From CAURMH01 sp963525745 (GTDB lineage: Bacteria > Pseudomonadota > Gammaproteobacteria > Enterobacterales > Pasteurellaceae): a DNA stretch of 8,948 nt. The DNA lies in the NCBI GenBank assembly GCA_963525745.1, contig CAURMH010000053.1:1-8948 (forward strand). The letters are read 5' to 3'. Positions 1 through 6,563 of this stretch are shown in pieces; position 1 is the first letter of the stretch, and each line of letters starts with the position of its first letter. The notes beneath the pieces were generated by a model. That model saw nothing but the letters and a program-made list of their open reading frames with translations. It was not told the origin of the DNA and did not search any database. The position numbers were made by a program, and so were the translations under genes.

Positions 1-53
1 CCTTCGACCAACGGATTAAAAGTCCGCTGCTCTACCGACTGAGCTAACGACCC
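1..53 (-). tRNA. tRNA-Lys (anticodon UUU), 3' part cut by window edge
   Basis: The reverse complement starts GGGTCGTTAGCTCAG, the usual bacterial tRNA-Lys 5' end, with D-loop residues GGTAGAGC. The anticodon stem has arms CGGA/TCCG around the loop CTTTTAA. Anticodon TTT is at positions 20-18 on the minus strand, which is tRNA position 34-36 counting from base 53. Only about the first 53 nt are present; the T-arm remainder, acceptor 3' strand and CCA lie left of the window. It reads in the same direction as the isc operon, 215 bp beyond iscX, and probably has its own promoter. Confidence 0.95.
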
Positions 54-74
54 ATCAATAAATAACAGAGGCGT

Positions 75-102
75 ATGATACTGATTTATTTTCTTGGTGC
101 AA
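75..102 (-). promoter_or_regulatory. Candidate sigma-70 promoter for tRNA-Lys
   Basis: On the minus strand a -35-like TTGCAC (97-102) is followed after 16 bp by a -10-like TATCAT (75-80), which would start transcription some 15 bp before the tRNA 5' end at 53. The -10 matches consensus at 5 of 6 positions and the -35 at only 3 of 6. A perfect TATAAT further upstream (179-184, minus strand) lacks a good -35 but is an alternative giving a leader of roughly 120 nt. Promoter assignment is inference from spacing and motif. Confidence 0.35.
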
Positions 103-268
103 GAGAAATTTGAGTTTTCGCAATTATTTGACTAGATACCCACCAATATAGCAATGATTTCTTAGATAAGCTAGTGTGATTATACCTAAAGCTGAGGGAG
201 GAATAGAAATTTATTCTTCCTTAATTTTATATTTGTTCTGGACACTTTGCTTAGAAATGGGATGGTTT

Positions 269-463
269 TTATTTAAATTCATTTAGCCATTTTAGTAATA
301 TCGCTTCAAGAATAGCTTCATTTGAAGCATCAGGATTATCATCAAAGCCATTCAAGGAACAAATCCATCGATGTAAATCGGTAAAACGAACGGTTTGCGG
401 ATTTGTCTCCGGATACAAATCTGAGAGTGCCCATGCGATTTCTTGTACATCTTGCCACTTCAT
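269..463 (-). CDS. iscX: IscX, Fe-S assembly accessory protein
   Basis: A 64-residue acidic protein of the IscX (YfhJ) family, close to the usual 66 residues. It begins MKWQDVQEIAWAL and carries the family's acidic patches DLYPETNP (15-22) and DDNPDASNE (41-49), which in E. coli IscX contact IscS and bind iron. The family is thought to modulate IscS activity as an iron-dependent regulator and possible iron donor. Its ATG overlaps the fdx stop codon in an ATGA, so the two are translationally coupled. It is the last gene of the isc operon, its normal place. No clear rho-independent terminator follows it. Confidence 0.95.
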   Translation of the reverse strand: MKWQDVQEIAWALSDLYPETNPQTVRFTDLHRWICSLNGFDDNPDASNEAILEAILLKWLNEFK

Positions 464-804
464 GAATGCGCGGCCTCATTAGCATGGTTAATATTATATT
501 TTGGAATATCTACAACCAAGTCTTCTTCTCCAACTATACATTGACAGGATAGACGACTTTCCATTTCCAGTCCCCATGCCTTATCGAGCATATCCTCCTC
601 CTGATCACTCGCTTCATTAAGGGAGTCAAATCCTTCACGAATGATTACATGGCAAGTTGTGCATGCGCATGAACCGTCACAGGCATGATGAATTTCGACG
701 CCTGCCGCAAGTGCGGTTTCGAGCAGATTATCACCGGGAGCCGCCTCTACGACCATTCCTTCAGGGCAAAATTCTTCATTTGGTAAAAAAACTATCTTCG
801 GCAT
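460..804 (-). CDS. fdx: Isc-type [2Fe-2S] ferredoxin
   Basis: A 114-residue adrenodoxin-type ferredoxin, about the length of E. coli Fdx (111). The four cluster ligands are visible as C42, C48, C51 and C87 in the pattern C-x5-C-x2-C...C (ACDGSCACTTC and SCQC). C46, next to the cluster and conserved in Isc ferredoxins, is also present. The acidic segment DSLNEASDQEEDMLD (60-74) is the typical partner-binding helix. Cytoplasmic; supplies electrons for cluster assembly on IscU. The start is supported by an AGGA ribosome site 6 bp before the ATG. It follows hscA by 26 bp and overlaps iscX by 4 bp. An exact uptake sequence lies inside the gene (709-717). Confidence 0.97.
   Translation of the reverse strand: MPKIVFLPNEEFCPEGMVVEAAPGDNLLETALAAGVEIHHACDGSCACTTCHVIIREGFDSLNEASDQEEDMLDKAWGLEMESRLSCQCIVGEEDLVVDIPKYNINHANEAAHS
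709..717 (+). other. Hin-type DNA uptake signal sequence, inside fdx
   Basis: An exact AAGTGCGGT core followed by T-rich sequence. This 9-mer is the uptake sequence of Haemophilus, Aggregatibacter, Pasteurella and related Pasteurellaceae and is greatly over-represented in their genomes. Within fdx it occupies codons of an Ala-Leu-rich helix (around residues 29-33), so it has been accommodated within coding sequence. Confidence 0.85.
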
Positions 805-830
805 ATCTGTTCCTTTGTCATTAGGTTAAA

Positions 831-2690
831 TTAAGACTTATCAATGTCCGATACTGTTTTGCCGGTCAAGGCTTTATTAATTGAGGCATTCATACGGCGT
901 GCCGCAAAAGCTTGCGTTGCAAGATCAAGTGCTTTAATTTTTTCTGCGATCATATTCGGATTACTTTCTTTTTTTGCATCCATCAAGTTTTGTAGTGACA
1001 TTTCAATTTGATGAAATTCTTGCGTACTTAATAATTCGGCGCCATCTAACTGTAACGCACTGATAACGCTATCAATAACGCGATCTGCTTCGACCCGCTG
1101 TTCTGCCAATTCTCGTGCCTGTATATCGTCTTCCGCATGTTCGACAGAAGAGCGAATCATTGCGGTAATTTCGCCCTCCGTTAAACCGTAAGAGGGCTTA
1201 ACTTGAATCGATGATTGGATTTTTGTGGATTTTTCGATTGCAGTAACATTGAGCAAACCGTCAGCATCCACCTGGTAAGTCACACGGATATGAGCCGCTC
1301 CCGCCACCATTGGCGGAATACCTTTTAGGGTAAAGCGTCCTAACGAACGACAGTCGTCGACTAATTCACGTTCTCCCTGAACAACATGGATTGTCATCGC
1401 CGTCTGCCCGTCTTTAAATGTAGTGAATTCTTGTGCTCGAGCAACAGGAATTGTCGTATTTCGCGGAATAATTTTTTCCACTAGTCCTCCCATTGTTTCA
1501 ATTCCTAGTGAGAGCGGAACGACATCTAGGAGTAACATATCCGAATCAGGTTTGTTACCGACCAAAACATCTGCTTGAATTGCAGCGCCAAGTGCGACGA
1601 CTTTATCGGGATCAATTGATGTAAGGGGGGACTTGCCAAAAAAGTCGCCAACTTGTTCTCTTACATACGGTACTCTGGTCGAGCCGCCGACCATAACGAC
1701 TTCCAGTACTTCGGATGCGTCAACATTCGCATCTTTTAAAGTGCGACGACAGACAAGCAAAGAACGTTTAATTAAAGGGGCAATAAGCTGATTAAATTGT
1801 TGGCGATTGATAATTGTCTTAGAATCTTTCCAAAAAATGATCGCACTTTCTTCCTTACTTAAGTCGATTTTAGCCTGTGTGGCGAGTGTCAGTAATGCTC
1901 TTTGTTCAGCGGCATTTTGTGGTTTTATGTCGGTTTGCTGAATAATTTGATCGGCGATTAAATGATCGAAATCATCACCGCCCAACGCAGTATCGCCGCC
2001 GGTTGCCAACACGGCAAACACACCTTTTGATAATCGTAAAATGGAAATATCAAATGTCCCTCCCCCTAAGTCATAAACGGCAATAATGCCTTCCTGCCCA
2101 CTGTCTAAGCCATATGCAATGGCGGCTGCGGTAGGTTCGTTTAACAAGCGTAATACGTTCAAACCGGCTAATCGAGCCGCATCTTTTGTTGATTGTCGTT
2201 GCGCGTCATCAAAATAAGCCGGAACCGTGATAACGACGCCAGATAAGGGATTGGCTAAACGCTGTTCGGCGAGACGGCTTAAATGGGTTAAAATATCGGC
2301 GGAAACTTCTACCGGACTTTTATTGCCTTGTGCGGTTGTGATTAACGGCAGGCCGTTATGACTTGCGGTAAAGCGATAGGGAAGGGTGGGATAACGCTGT
2401 TGTATATCTTCAAGACTACGGCCGATGAGGCGTTTTACCGAAATAATGGTATTGGCGGGATCGCGCCCCGCTTCCTCAAATGCCGTTACACCGACAGACG
2501 TTGTTTTTTTTCCGTAGTAAACGACAGAAGGCACCAGCGCCCGCTCTTTTTCATCAGTTAAAATCTGAGCTTGTCCACTACGGACCGCTGCAACTAATGA
2601 ATTGGTTGTGCCGAGATCAATGCCAATCGCCAGACGATGTTGGTGTGGGGCAGAGGTTTGTCCCGGCTCGGCAATTTGTAGTAGCGCCAT
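831..2690 (-). CDS. hscA: HscA, Hsp70-type chaperone for IscU
   Basis: A 619-residue Hsp70 protein; E. coli HscA has 616. The nucleotide-binding domain (about 20-385) shows phosphate 1 motif IGIDLGTTNS (22-31), VPAYFDDAQR (156-165), phosphate 2 motif VYDLGGGTFD (205-214) and adenosine motif VVMVGGSTRVP (331-341). The hydrophobic linker LLLDVVPLSLG (386-396) leads into the substrate-binding domain and helical lid. The short pre-domain N-terminus (residues 1-19) and isc context separate it from DnaK. It binds the LPPVK motif of IscU and uses HscB-stimulated ATP hydrolysis to drive cluster transfer; cytoplasmic. It starts 16 bp after the DUF2625 gene stops and ends 26 bp before fdx. Confidence 0.98.
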   Translation of the reverse strand: MALLQIAEPGQTSAPHQHRLAIGIDLGTTNSLVAAVRSGQAQILTDEKERALVPSVVYYGKKTTSVGVTAFEEAGRDPANTIISVKRLIGRSLEDIQQRYPTLPYRFTASHNGLPLITTAQGNKSPVEVSADILTHLSRLAEQRLANPLSGVVITVPAYFDDAQRQSTKDAARLAGLNVLRLLNEPTAAAIAYGLDSGQEGIIAVYDLGGGTFDISILRLSKGVFAVLATGGDTALGGDDFDHLIADQIIQQTDIKPQNAAEQRALLTLATQAKIDLSKEESAIIFWKDSKTIINRQQFNQLIAPLIKRSLLVCRRTLKDANVDASEVLEVVMVGGSTRVPYVREQVGDFFGKSPLTSIDPDKVVALGAAIQADVLVGNKPDSDMLLLDVVPLSLGIETMGGLVEKIIPRNTTIPVARAQEFTTFKDGQTAMTIHVVQGERELVDDCRSLGRFTLKGIPPMVAGAAHIRVTYQVDADGLLNVTAIEKSTKIQSSIQVKPSYGLTEGEITAMIRSSVEHAEDDIQARELAEQRVEADRVIDSVISALQLDGAELLSTQEFHQIEMSLQNLMDAKKESNPNMIAEKIKALDLATQAFAARRMNASINKALTGKTVSDIDKS

Positions 2691-2706
2691 GTATTTTTAT
2701 ATCCTT

Positions 2707-3393
2707 TTAATTAACGGAATAAACCATATCAAACTTATCTTTTTCAGCAAAACTCATCGAATAATGCGTTTCAATATTGATTTCGCTTCGTTGTCGTTGG
2801 TTTATTTCCGTCTGTTTGTCTGTTGATAATTCGGGCGTGAACACAATCATTTGATTACCGTCTAGCCGTTTCACGTCTTCTTGCCAGTTATCCCAAAAAA
2901 GCCCTTGATAAAATGCATCTATATCACCGTTGAGCGCCCAAAGAAGAAATTCGGTATAGGAAAAGTTAAGATCGTGCCACGTCATATCTTTTGGCGAAAA
3001 ATAGTAAATTTTGCCTAAATTATCGCCTAATGCACCGCCATTTATGGCGAAATAACCGCCGATCACATCATCTGCAACCAATAAATACTTTGGCTTTTCA
3101 CCGGATTGAGAAAAGGCTTTGCTAAAGTTCCAATCCATTAATCCGCGCGGCAGTTTAAAGCTGCCTGAGCCTAAAATTCGTAGCCAACCTTGGTGAATTA
3201 GGATACCGCCGGTTTCGTAGATAACCGCGCCCATAGGCGAAGAGGTCGGCATTTGCATAGAAAAAATTTCTCGTTCTGCACTGGATTGATCTTTTTTAAT
3301 GACTTCGCAATGGTTGCGCGCTTGCTTAATCCATTGCTCTATGGTATTCCACGCTGATTTGGTTGAATCGGTTAATTGTTCTAAGGTTTGCAT
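2707..3393 (-). CDS. DUF2625-family protein inserted between hscB and hscA
   Basis: A 228-residue protein I recognise from memory as DUF2625: features are GGILIHQGWLRILGSG (63-78), LLVADDVIGGYFAINGG (104-120) and FSYTEFLLWALNGDIDAFYQG (144-164). No signal peptide or membrane segment is seen, so it is probably cytoplasmic. Function unknown. The run of a nucleotide-like strand, G-rich turn and then F-x-EFL helix resembles SMI1/KNR4 (SUKH-type) proteins, but this is my inference. The gene starts 3 bp after hscB stops and ends 16 bp before hscA, so it must be co-transcribed with the chaperone pair and under IscR. Its tail (about 190-228) is polar and glutamine/charged-rich. The standard E. coli operon has nothing at this place. 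I see no frameshift or decay. Confidence 0.85.
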   Translation of the reverse strand: MQTLEQLTDSTKSAWNTIEQWIKQARNHCEVIKKDQSSAEREIFSMQMPTSSPMGAVIYETGGILIHQGWLRILGSGSFKLPRGLMDWNFSKAFSQSGEKPKYLLVADDVIGGYFAINGGALGDNLGKIYYFSPKDMTWHDLNFSYTEFLLWALNGDIDAFYQGLFWDNWQEDVKRLDGNQMIVFTPELSTDKQTEINQRQRSEINIETHYSMSFAEKDKFDMVYSVN

Positions 3394-3396
3394 GAA

Positions 3397-3918
3397 TTAA
3401 ATCTCAAAAAGTTTTTCTTCTATACGTTCGATTTCAGCCGTTAATTTTTGCATGAAGCGCAATTTGTCACATAACAGTGCCGCTTGTTGCCACTGTTCGC
3501 TTTTTAGATGCGTAGAAAGCGCGGTCAAAATTAAATGAGTTTGTGCTTTTACTTGTTTGGCAAAATCGGATAAAGCCGCTTCATCATTTGTTGTTTCAAT
3601 CTCTTCTAGTTTTTCCCGCCATTCGAGTTGTTGCATCAAAAAAGTGACATCAGTAATGCTTTTTTCTTCTATTGAGGGGATTTGCCCCGTGTGTAAAGTG
3701 ATAATGGCTTCGGCACGGGAGACCGGATTGTTAAGCGTTGCAAAGGCCTCATTAATGTCTGCAGACTGTTCTATCGCAAGACGTTGTTTGAATGGTTCGG
3801 CTGTGACAAAATTATCTGGATGCAATTGTTTTTGTAACTCAAGGTAACGCTCGGAAAGTAATTGTTTATTCAATTCAAAATTGATTGGTAAATTGAAAAT
3901 ATCAAAAGGGTTTTTCAT
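3397..3918 (-). CDS. hscB: HscB, J-domain co-chaperone of HscA
   Basis: A 173-residue protein matching E. coli HscB (171). The N-terminal J-domain (about 1-75) carries the HPD tripeptide at residues 33-35 in QLHPDNF, needed to trigger HscA ATP hydrolysis. The C-terminal three-helix bundle contains FLMQQLEWREKLEEIE (93-108), the hydrophobic and acidic face that binds IscU in the E. coli protein. Cytoplasmic; delivers IscU to HscA. It lies 8 bp after iscA stops and 3 bp before the DUF2625 gene, so HscA is separated from it by one extra cistron. Confidence 0.97.
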   Translation of the reverse strand: MKNPFDIFNLPINFELNKQLLSERYLELQKQLHPDNFVTAEPFKQRLAIEQSADINEAFATLNNPVSRAEAIITLHTGQIPSIEEKSITDVTFLMQQLEWREKLEEIETTNDEAALSDFAKQVKAQTHLILTALSTHLKSEQWQQAALLCDKLRFMQKLTAEIERIEEKLFEI

Positions 3919-3926
3919 GCTCTGTC

Positions 3927-4250
3927 CTAAACGTGAAAACTTTCACCACAGCCGCAAGAAGCCTTAACGTTCGGGTTATTATATTTAAATCCCTCATTCA
4001 AGCCTTCTTTCACATAGTCCAATTCAATACCGTCTAAATAAACAAGACTTTTAGGATCAATGACGACTTTTACACCATGTTGCTCAAAAACCTGATCTTC
4101 CTCATTAAGAACATCTACGAACTCAAGTAGATACCCTAAGCCCGAACATCCTGCCGTTTTTACCCCTAAGCGCAAACCAATCCCTTTTCCCCGGTTTTGT
4201 AGGAACGTTTTTACATGATTTGCTGCGGTTTCGGTTAACGTAATACTCAT
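3927..4250 (-). CDS. iscA: IscA, A-type Fe-S carrier
   Basis: A 107-residue protein, the same length as E. coli IscA. The three conserved cysteines are C35 (TAGCSGLGY) and C99/C101 (SCGCGESF near the C-terminus), which bind a cluster or iron. The family accepts clusters from IscU and passes them to [4Fe-4S] targets. The start ATG has a GGAAG ribosome site 6-10 bp upstream. The 118-bp gap separating it from iscU is by far the largest in the operon and holds an uptake sequence and a dyad. Confidence 0.97.
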   Translation of the reverse strand: MSITLTETAANHVKTFLQNRGKGIGLRLGVKTAGCSGLGYLLEFVDVLNEEDQVFEQHGVKVVIDPKSLVYLDGIELDYVKEGLNEGFKYNNPNVKASCGCGESFHV

Positions 4251-4325
4251 CTTTCTTCCTTACCTTTCGGAAACAAGGCTACGATTGATATAAAAAACGC
4301 ATTAATTAACTCATCGAAACAATGA

Positions 4326-4353
4326 TCGATTTCCAATTCTCAATCAAAATCGA
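4326..4353 (-). repeat. Inverted repeat in the iscU-iscA gap
   Basis: Perfect 7-bp arms TCGATTT (4326-4332) and AAATCGA (4347-4353) enclose a 14-nt loop; the right arm abuts the uptake sequence. As RNA it could form a weak hairpin between the iscU and iscA cistrons. There is no T-run after it, so it is not a standard terminator. Function unproven. Confidence 0.35.
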
Positions 4354-4361
4354 CCGCACTT
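4353..4361 (-). other. Hin-type DNA uptake signal sequence, iscU-iscA intergenic
   Basis: ACCGCACTT on the plus strand is AAGTGCGGT on the minus strand. On the minus strand it is followed by CGATTTTGATTGAG, which agrees with the A/T-rich extension of the full Hin uptake consensus. It lies 7 bp beyond the iscU stop codon, outside coding sequence. Confidence 0.9.
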
Positions 4362-4368
4362 TACCAAA

Positions 4369-4755
4369 CTATTTATTGTTTTGTTTCGCTTTATAATCGG
4401 CGATAGCCGCTTTAATTGCATCTTCCGCTAAGATCGAGCAATGTACTTTAACCGGCGGTAATTCAAGTTCTTCAGCAATTTGACTGTTCTTAATCGCGCC
4501 CGCTTCTTCGAGTGATTTACCTTTTACCCATTCGGTAATTAATGAACTGGAGGCAATCGCTGAACCGCACCCATAAGTTTTAAATTTTGCGTCTTCAATG
4601 ATCCCTTCATGGTTTACTTTAATTTGTAACTGCATAACATCGCCGCAAGCCGGTGCACCAACCATTCCGGTTCCAACCGAGTCGTCTTTTTTATCCATTG
4701 AGCCGACATTACGCGGATTTTCATAATGTTCAATGACTTTTTCACTATATGCCAT
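4369..4755 (-). CDS. iscU: IscU, Fe-S cluster scaffold
   Basis: A 128-residue scaffold protein, the same length as E. coli IscU. Cluster ligands C37, C63 and C106 are all present, with the conserved D39 (ACGD) and H105. The HscA recognition motif LPPVK is intact at 99-103. IscU receives persulfide sulfur from IscS and iron to build a [2Fe-2S] cluster, released by HscA/HscB. The stop is TAG. It lies 34 bp after iscS; that gap carries an AT-only inverted repeat (TTTTAATT/AATTAAAA, 4766-4786) before a weak ribosome site. Confidence 0.98.
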   Translation of the reverse strand: MAYSEKVIEHYENPRNVGSMDKKDDSVGTGMVGAPACGDVMQLQIKVNHEGIIEDAKFKTYGCGSAIASSSLITEWVKGKSLEEAGAIKNSQIAEELELPPVKVHCSILAEDAIKAAIADYKAKQNNK

Positions 4756-4789
4756 TTTTTTGTCCTTTTAATTGATTAAATTAAAAATA

Positions 4790-6004
4790 TTAATGCGCTG
4801 ACCATTTAATCGAATTTAAGTCAATGCCTTCTTTAAACATATCCCACAGTAGCGAAAGTTCACGTAATTTAGCCACGGCGTTTTTGACCAGATTAATCGT
4901 ATAATCAATTTCCTCTTCCGTGGTATAGCGACCGACGGTAAAACGAATGGAGCTATGCGCCAACTCGTCGCTTAATCCCAGCGCGCGTAATACATAAGAG
5001 GGCTCCAGACTAGCCGAAGTACAAGCCGAGCCCGACGAAACCGCAATGTCACGCAGCGCCATCATGAGCGATTCGCCTTCTACGTAGTTAAAACTAATAT
5101 TTAAGTTATTGGCGACACGGTGTTCCATTGAGCCGTTCACATGTGTTTCCTCAATATCTTTTAAACCGTTATAAAGACGATCACGGAGTTCTTTTAAACG
5201 AGGAATTTCTGTTGCCATTTCTTCTTTAGCGATGCGATAAGCCTCGCCCATGCCGACAATTTGATGTACGGGTAATGTTCCCGAACGCATACCGCGCTCA
5301 TGCCCCCCGCCGTGAATTATTGCTTCTAAACGAACCCGCGGTTTACGGCAAACATATAATGCTCCAATTCCTTTCGGCCCGTATAATTTATGACTGGACA
5401 TGGACAATAAATCGACATTTAATTCGGCAAGATTAATCGCGATTTTCCCTACACTTTGCGTCGCATCCACATGAAAAATAATTTTGCGTGTACGGCAAAG
5501 TCGGCCGATTTCGGCAATATCCTGAACCACGCCGATTTCATTATTTACATGCATAATTGAAACTAAGATCGTGTCATCCCGCATTGCTGCTTTTAATTCA
5601 TTCAAATCAATCAGCCCGTCGGATTTAGGCGACAAATAGGTCACTTCAAACCCTTCCCGCTCCAACTGACGGCAAGTATCCAACACCGCTTTATGCTCGG
5701 TTTTACAGGTAATAATGTGTTTGCCTTTTGTCTGATAAAAATGAGCGGCGCCTTTAATTGCTAAATTATCTGATTCTGTCGCGCCGGACGTAAATACAAT
5801 TTCTCGTGAATCGGCACCAATTAAATCGGCGATTTGATTACGGGCAATATCTACCGCCTCTTCCGCCAGCCAGCCAAATTTGTGTGAGCGTGAAGCTGGA
5901 TTACCGAACGTGCCATCGATCGTTAAATATTCCATCATTTTTTTTGCCACTCTCTCATCCACCGGACAGGTCGCCGCATAATCCAGATAAATCGGTAGTT
6001 TCAT
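4790..6004 (-). CDS. iscS: IscS, cysteine desulfurase (PLP-dependent)
   Basis: A 404-residue class V aminotransferase-fold enzyme, identical in length to E. coli IscS. H104 (TEHK), D180 and Q183 (HVDATQS) contact the cofactor, K206 (SSHKLYG) forms the PLP Schiff base, and C328 (GSACTSAS) lies on the mobile loop carrying the persulfide. The C-terminal tail EGIDLNSIKWSAH, part of the IscU-binding surface, is intact. It converts cysteine to alanine and donates sulfur to IscU and to thiolated-tRNA and cofactor pathways; cytoplasmic homodimer. The ATG has an AGGAG ribosome site. The gap to iscR is 46 bp. Confidence 0.98.
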   Translation of the reverse strand: MKLPIYLDYAATCPVDERVAKKMMEYLTIDGTFGNPASRSHKFGWLAEEAVDIARNQIADLIGADSREIVFTSGATESDNLAIKGAAHFYQTKGKHIITCKTEHKAVLDTCRQLEREGFEVTYLSPKSDGLIDLNELKAAMRDDTILVSIMHVNNEIGVVQDIAEIGRLCRTRKIIFHVDATQSVGKIAINLAELNVDLLSMSSHKLYGPKGIGALYVCRKPRVRLEAIIHGGGHERGMRSGTLPVHQIVGMGEAYRIAKEEMATEIPRLKELRDRLYNGLKDIEETHVNGSMEHRVANNLNISFNYVEGESLMMALRDIAVSSGSACTSASLEPSYVLRALGLSDELAHSSIRFTVGRYTTEEEIDYTINLVKNAVAKLRELSLLWDMFKEGIDLNSIKWSAH

Positions 6005-6038
6005 TTTTACTCCTAAATAATCTTATTTTTAACCGCTC

Positions 6039-6050
6039 TTTTGCGCAAAA
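6039..6050. repeat. 12-bp palindrome between iscR and iscS
   Basis: TTTTGCGCAAAA is a perfect palindrome touching the iscR stop codon. In E. coli the iscR-iscS gap is longer and forms an mRNA structure that protects iscR when the sRNA RyhB represses iscSUA; here the whole gap is 46 nt and this palindrome is its only symmetric element. An equivalent role is speculative. Confidence 0.3.
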
Positions 6051-6506
6051 TTATTCTTTAATAACGATTAAATCGTTAAAATTCTGATGGGCAGAAAGCC
6101 GCCTATTTCTTTCTGCTACAAGCTCGGCAAGTGTTATGTCGTTTAAAAAATCGGCGATGCGGTTACTCAAATTTTCCCATAACGAATGCGTTAAACATTC
6201 CGCGCCACCTTGGCAATTTCCCTGCCCTAAGCATTTGGTGACATTAATATTTTCATTTACCGCATCAATTATCATGCCGATTGAAATTTCGTGGCTGGGT
6301 AAACCAAGTTTATAACCGCCCCCCGGTCCTCTCACACTTTTCACCAATCCAGCCCGCCGCAATTTAGCAAAGAGCTGCTCCAGATATGAAAGTGAGATAT
6401 GTTGCCTTTCGGAAATATCCGCAAGGTTAACGGGCCCACAATTTGTGTTCAGCGCAATATCAAGCACTGCCGTTACTGCATATCGTCCTTTTGAAGTAAG
6501 TTTCAT
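6051..6506 (-). CDS. iscR: IscR, Rrf2-family Fe-S-sensing transcription factor
   Basis: A 151-residue Rrf2 protein, slightly shorter than E. coli IscR (162) because of a shorter C-terminus. The N-terminal winged helix begins MKLTSKGRYAVTAVLD; ISLSYLEQLFAKLR (37-50) is the recognition helix region and GPGGGYKL (60-67) the wing. All [2Fe-2S] ligands are present: C92, C98, C104 (KCLGQGNCQGGAEC) and H107. The holo-protein represses the isc operon at type 1 sites; the apo-protein can still act at type 2 sites. It is the first gene of the operon, with an AGGA ribosome site and a matching type 1 operator just upstream, so autorepression is expected. Confidence 0.98.
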   Translation of the reverse strand: MKLTSKGRYAVTAVLDIALNTNCGPVNLADISERQHISLSYLEQLFAKLRRAGLVKSVRGPGGGYKLGLPSHEISIGMIIDAVNENINVTKCLGQGNCQGGAECLTHSLWENLSNRIADFLNDITLAELVAERNRRLSAHQNFNDLIVIKE

Positions 6507-6533
6507 TTTTTGTTCCTAAATAGACGCTATCAA

Positions 6534-6563
6534 ATTATACTTGACAAAAATAGTCAGCTTTAA
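6534..6563 (-). promoter_or_regulatory. isc operon promoter (PiscR)
   Basis: A perfect -10 hexamer TATAAT lies at 6534-6539 on the minus strand. The best -35 is TTAAAG at 6558-6563 with 18-bp spacing, only 3 of 6 matches and overlapping the trmJ stop codon. The predicted start, about 6527, leaves a leader of some 20 nt before the iscR ATG. The weak -35 and overlapping operator fit a strongly regulated promoter. It would allow the isc genes to be expressed independently of trmJ. Confidence 0.75.
6537..6561 (-). promoter_or_regulatory. Type 1 IscR operator at PiscR
   Basis: From memory, the E. coli type 1 consensus is a 25-bp dyad ATASYYGACTRWWWYAGTCR followed by RSTAT. This site agrees at 23 of 25 positions; the two differences are A for T at position 2 and T for A at position 16. 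Both half-sites are visible as CTGACTA (6551-6557) and TTGTCAAGTAT (6537-6547). It spans the spacer and most of the -10, so holo-IscR bound here should block RNA polymerase. E. coli has more than one site at this promoter; I see only one good one here. Confidence 0.85.

Noticed and set aside
179..184. Perfect TATAAT on the minus strand upstream of tRNA-Lys
   Set aside because: No acceptable -35 at 16-18 bp and no extended -10; kept only as an alternative to the closer tRNA promoter.
195..222. Hairpin with 11-bp stem downstream of iscX, as a terminator for the isc operon
   Set aside because: The stem uses G-U pairs on the plus strand that become A-C mismatches on the minus strand, where the operon is transcribed, and no T-run follows on that strand. 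No plus-strand gene ends here.
1559..1600. AAGTGCGAC and similar near-copies of the uptake sequence (also around 1735, 1842, 3472 and 6031)
   Set aside because: Each differs from AAGTGCGGT by at least one base; only the two exact copies were listed.
2358..2826. Overlapping plus-strand reading frames opposite the 5' part of hscA and the end of the DUF2625 gene
   Set aside because: Their translations resemble no family, they lie antisense to intact conserved genes, and they lack ribosome sites.
3557..3847. Plus-strand reading frame antisense to hscB
   Set aside because: Low-complexity Ser/Cys-rich translation, a shadow of the hscB coding strand.
4766..4786. AT-only inverted repeat between iscS and iscU as a terminator
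   Set aside because: The stem contains no G-C pair and lies within a co-transcribed operon; likely a by-product of AT-rich sequence.
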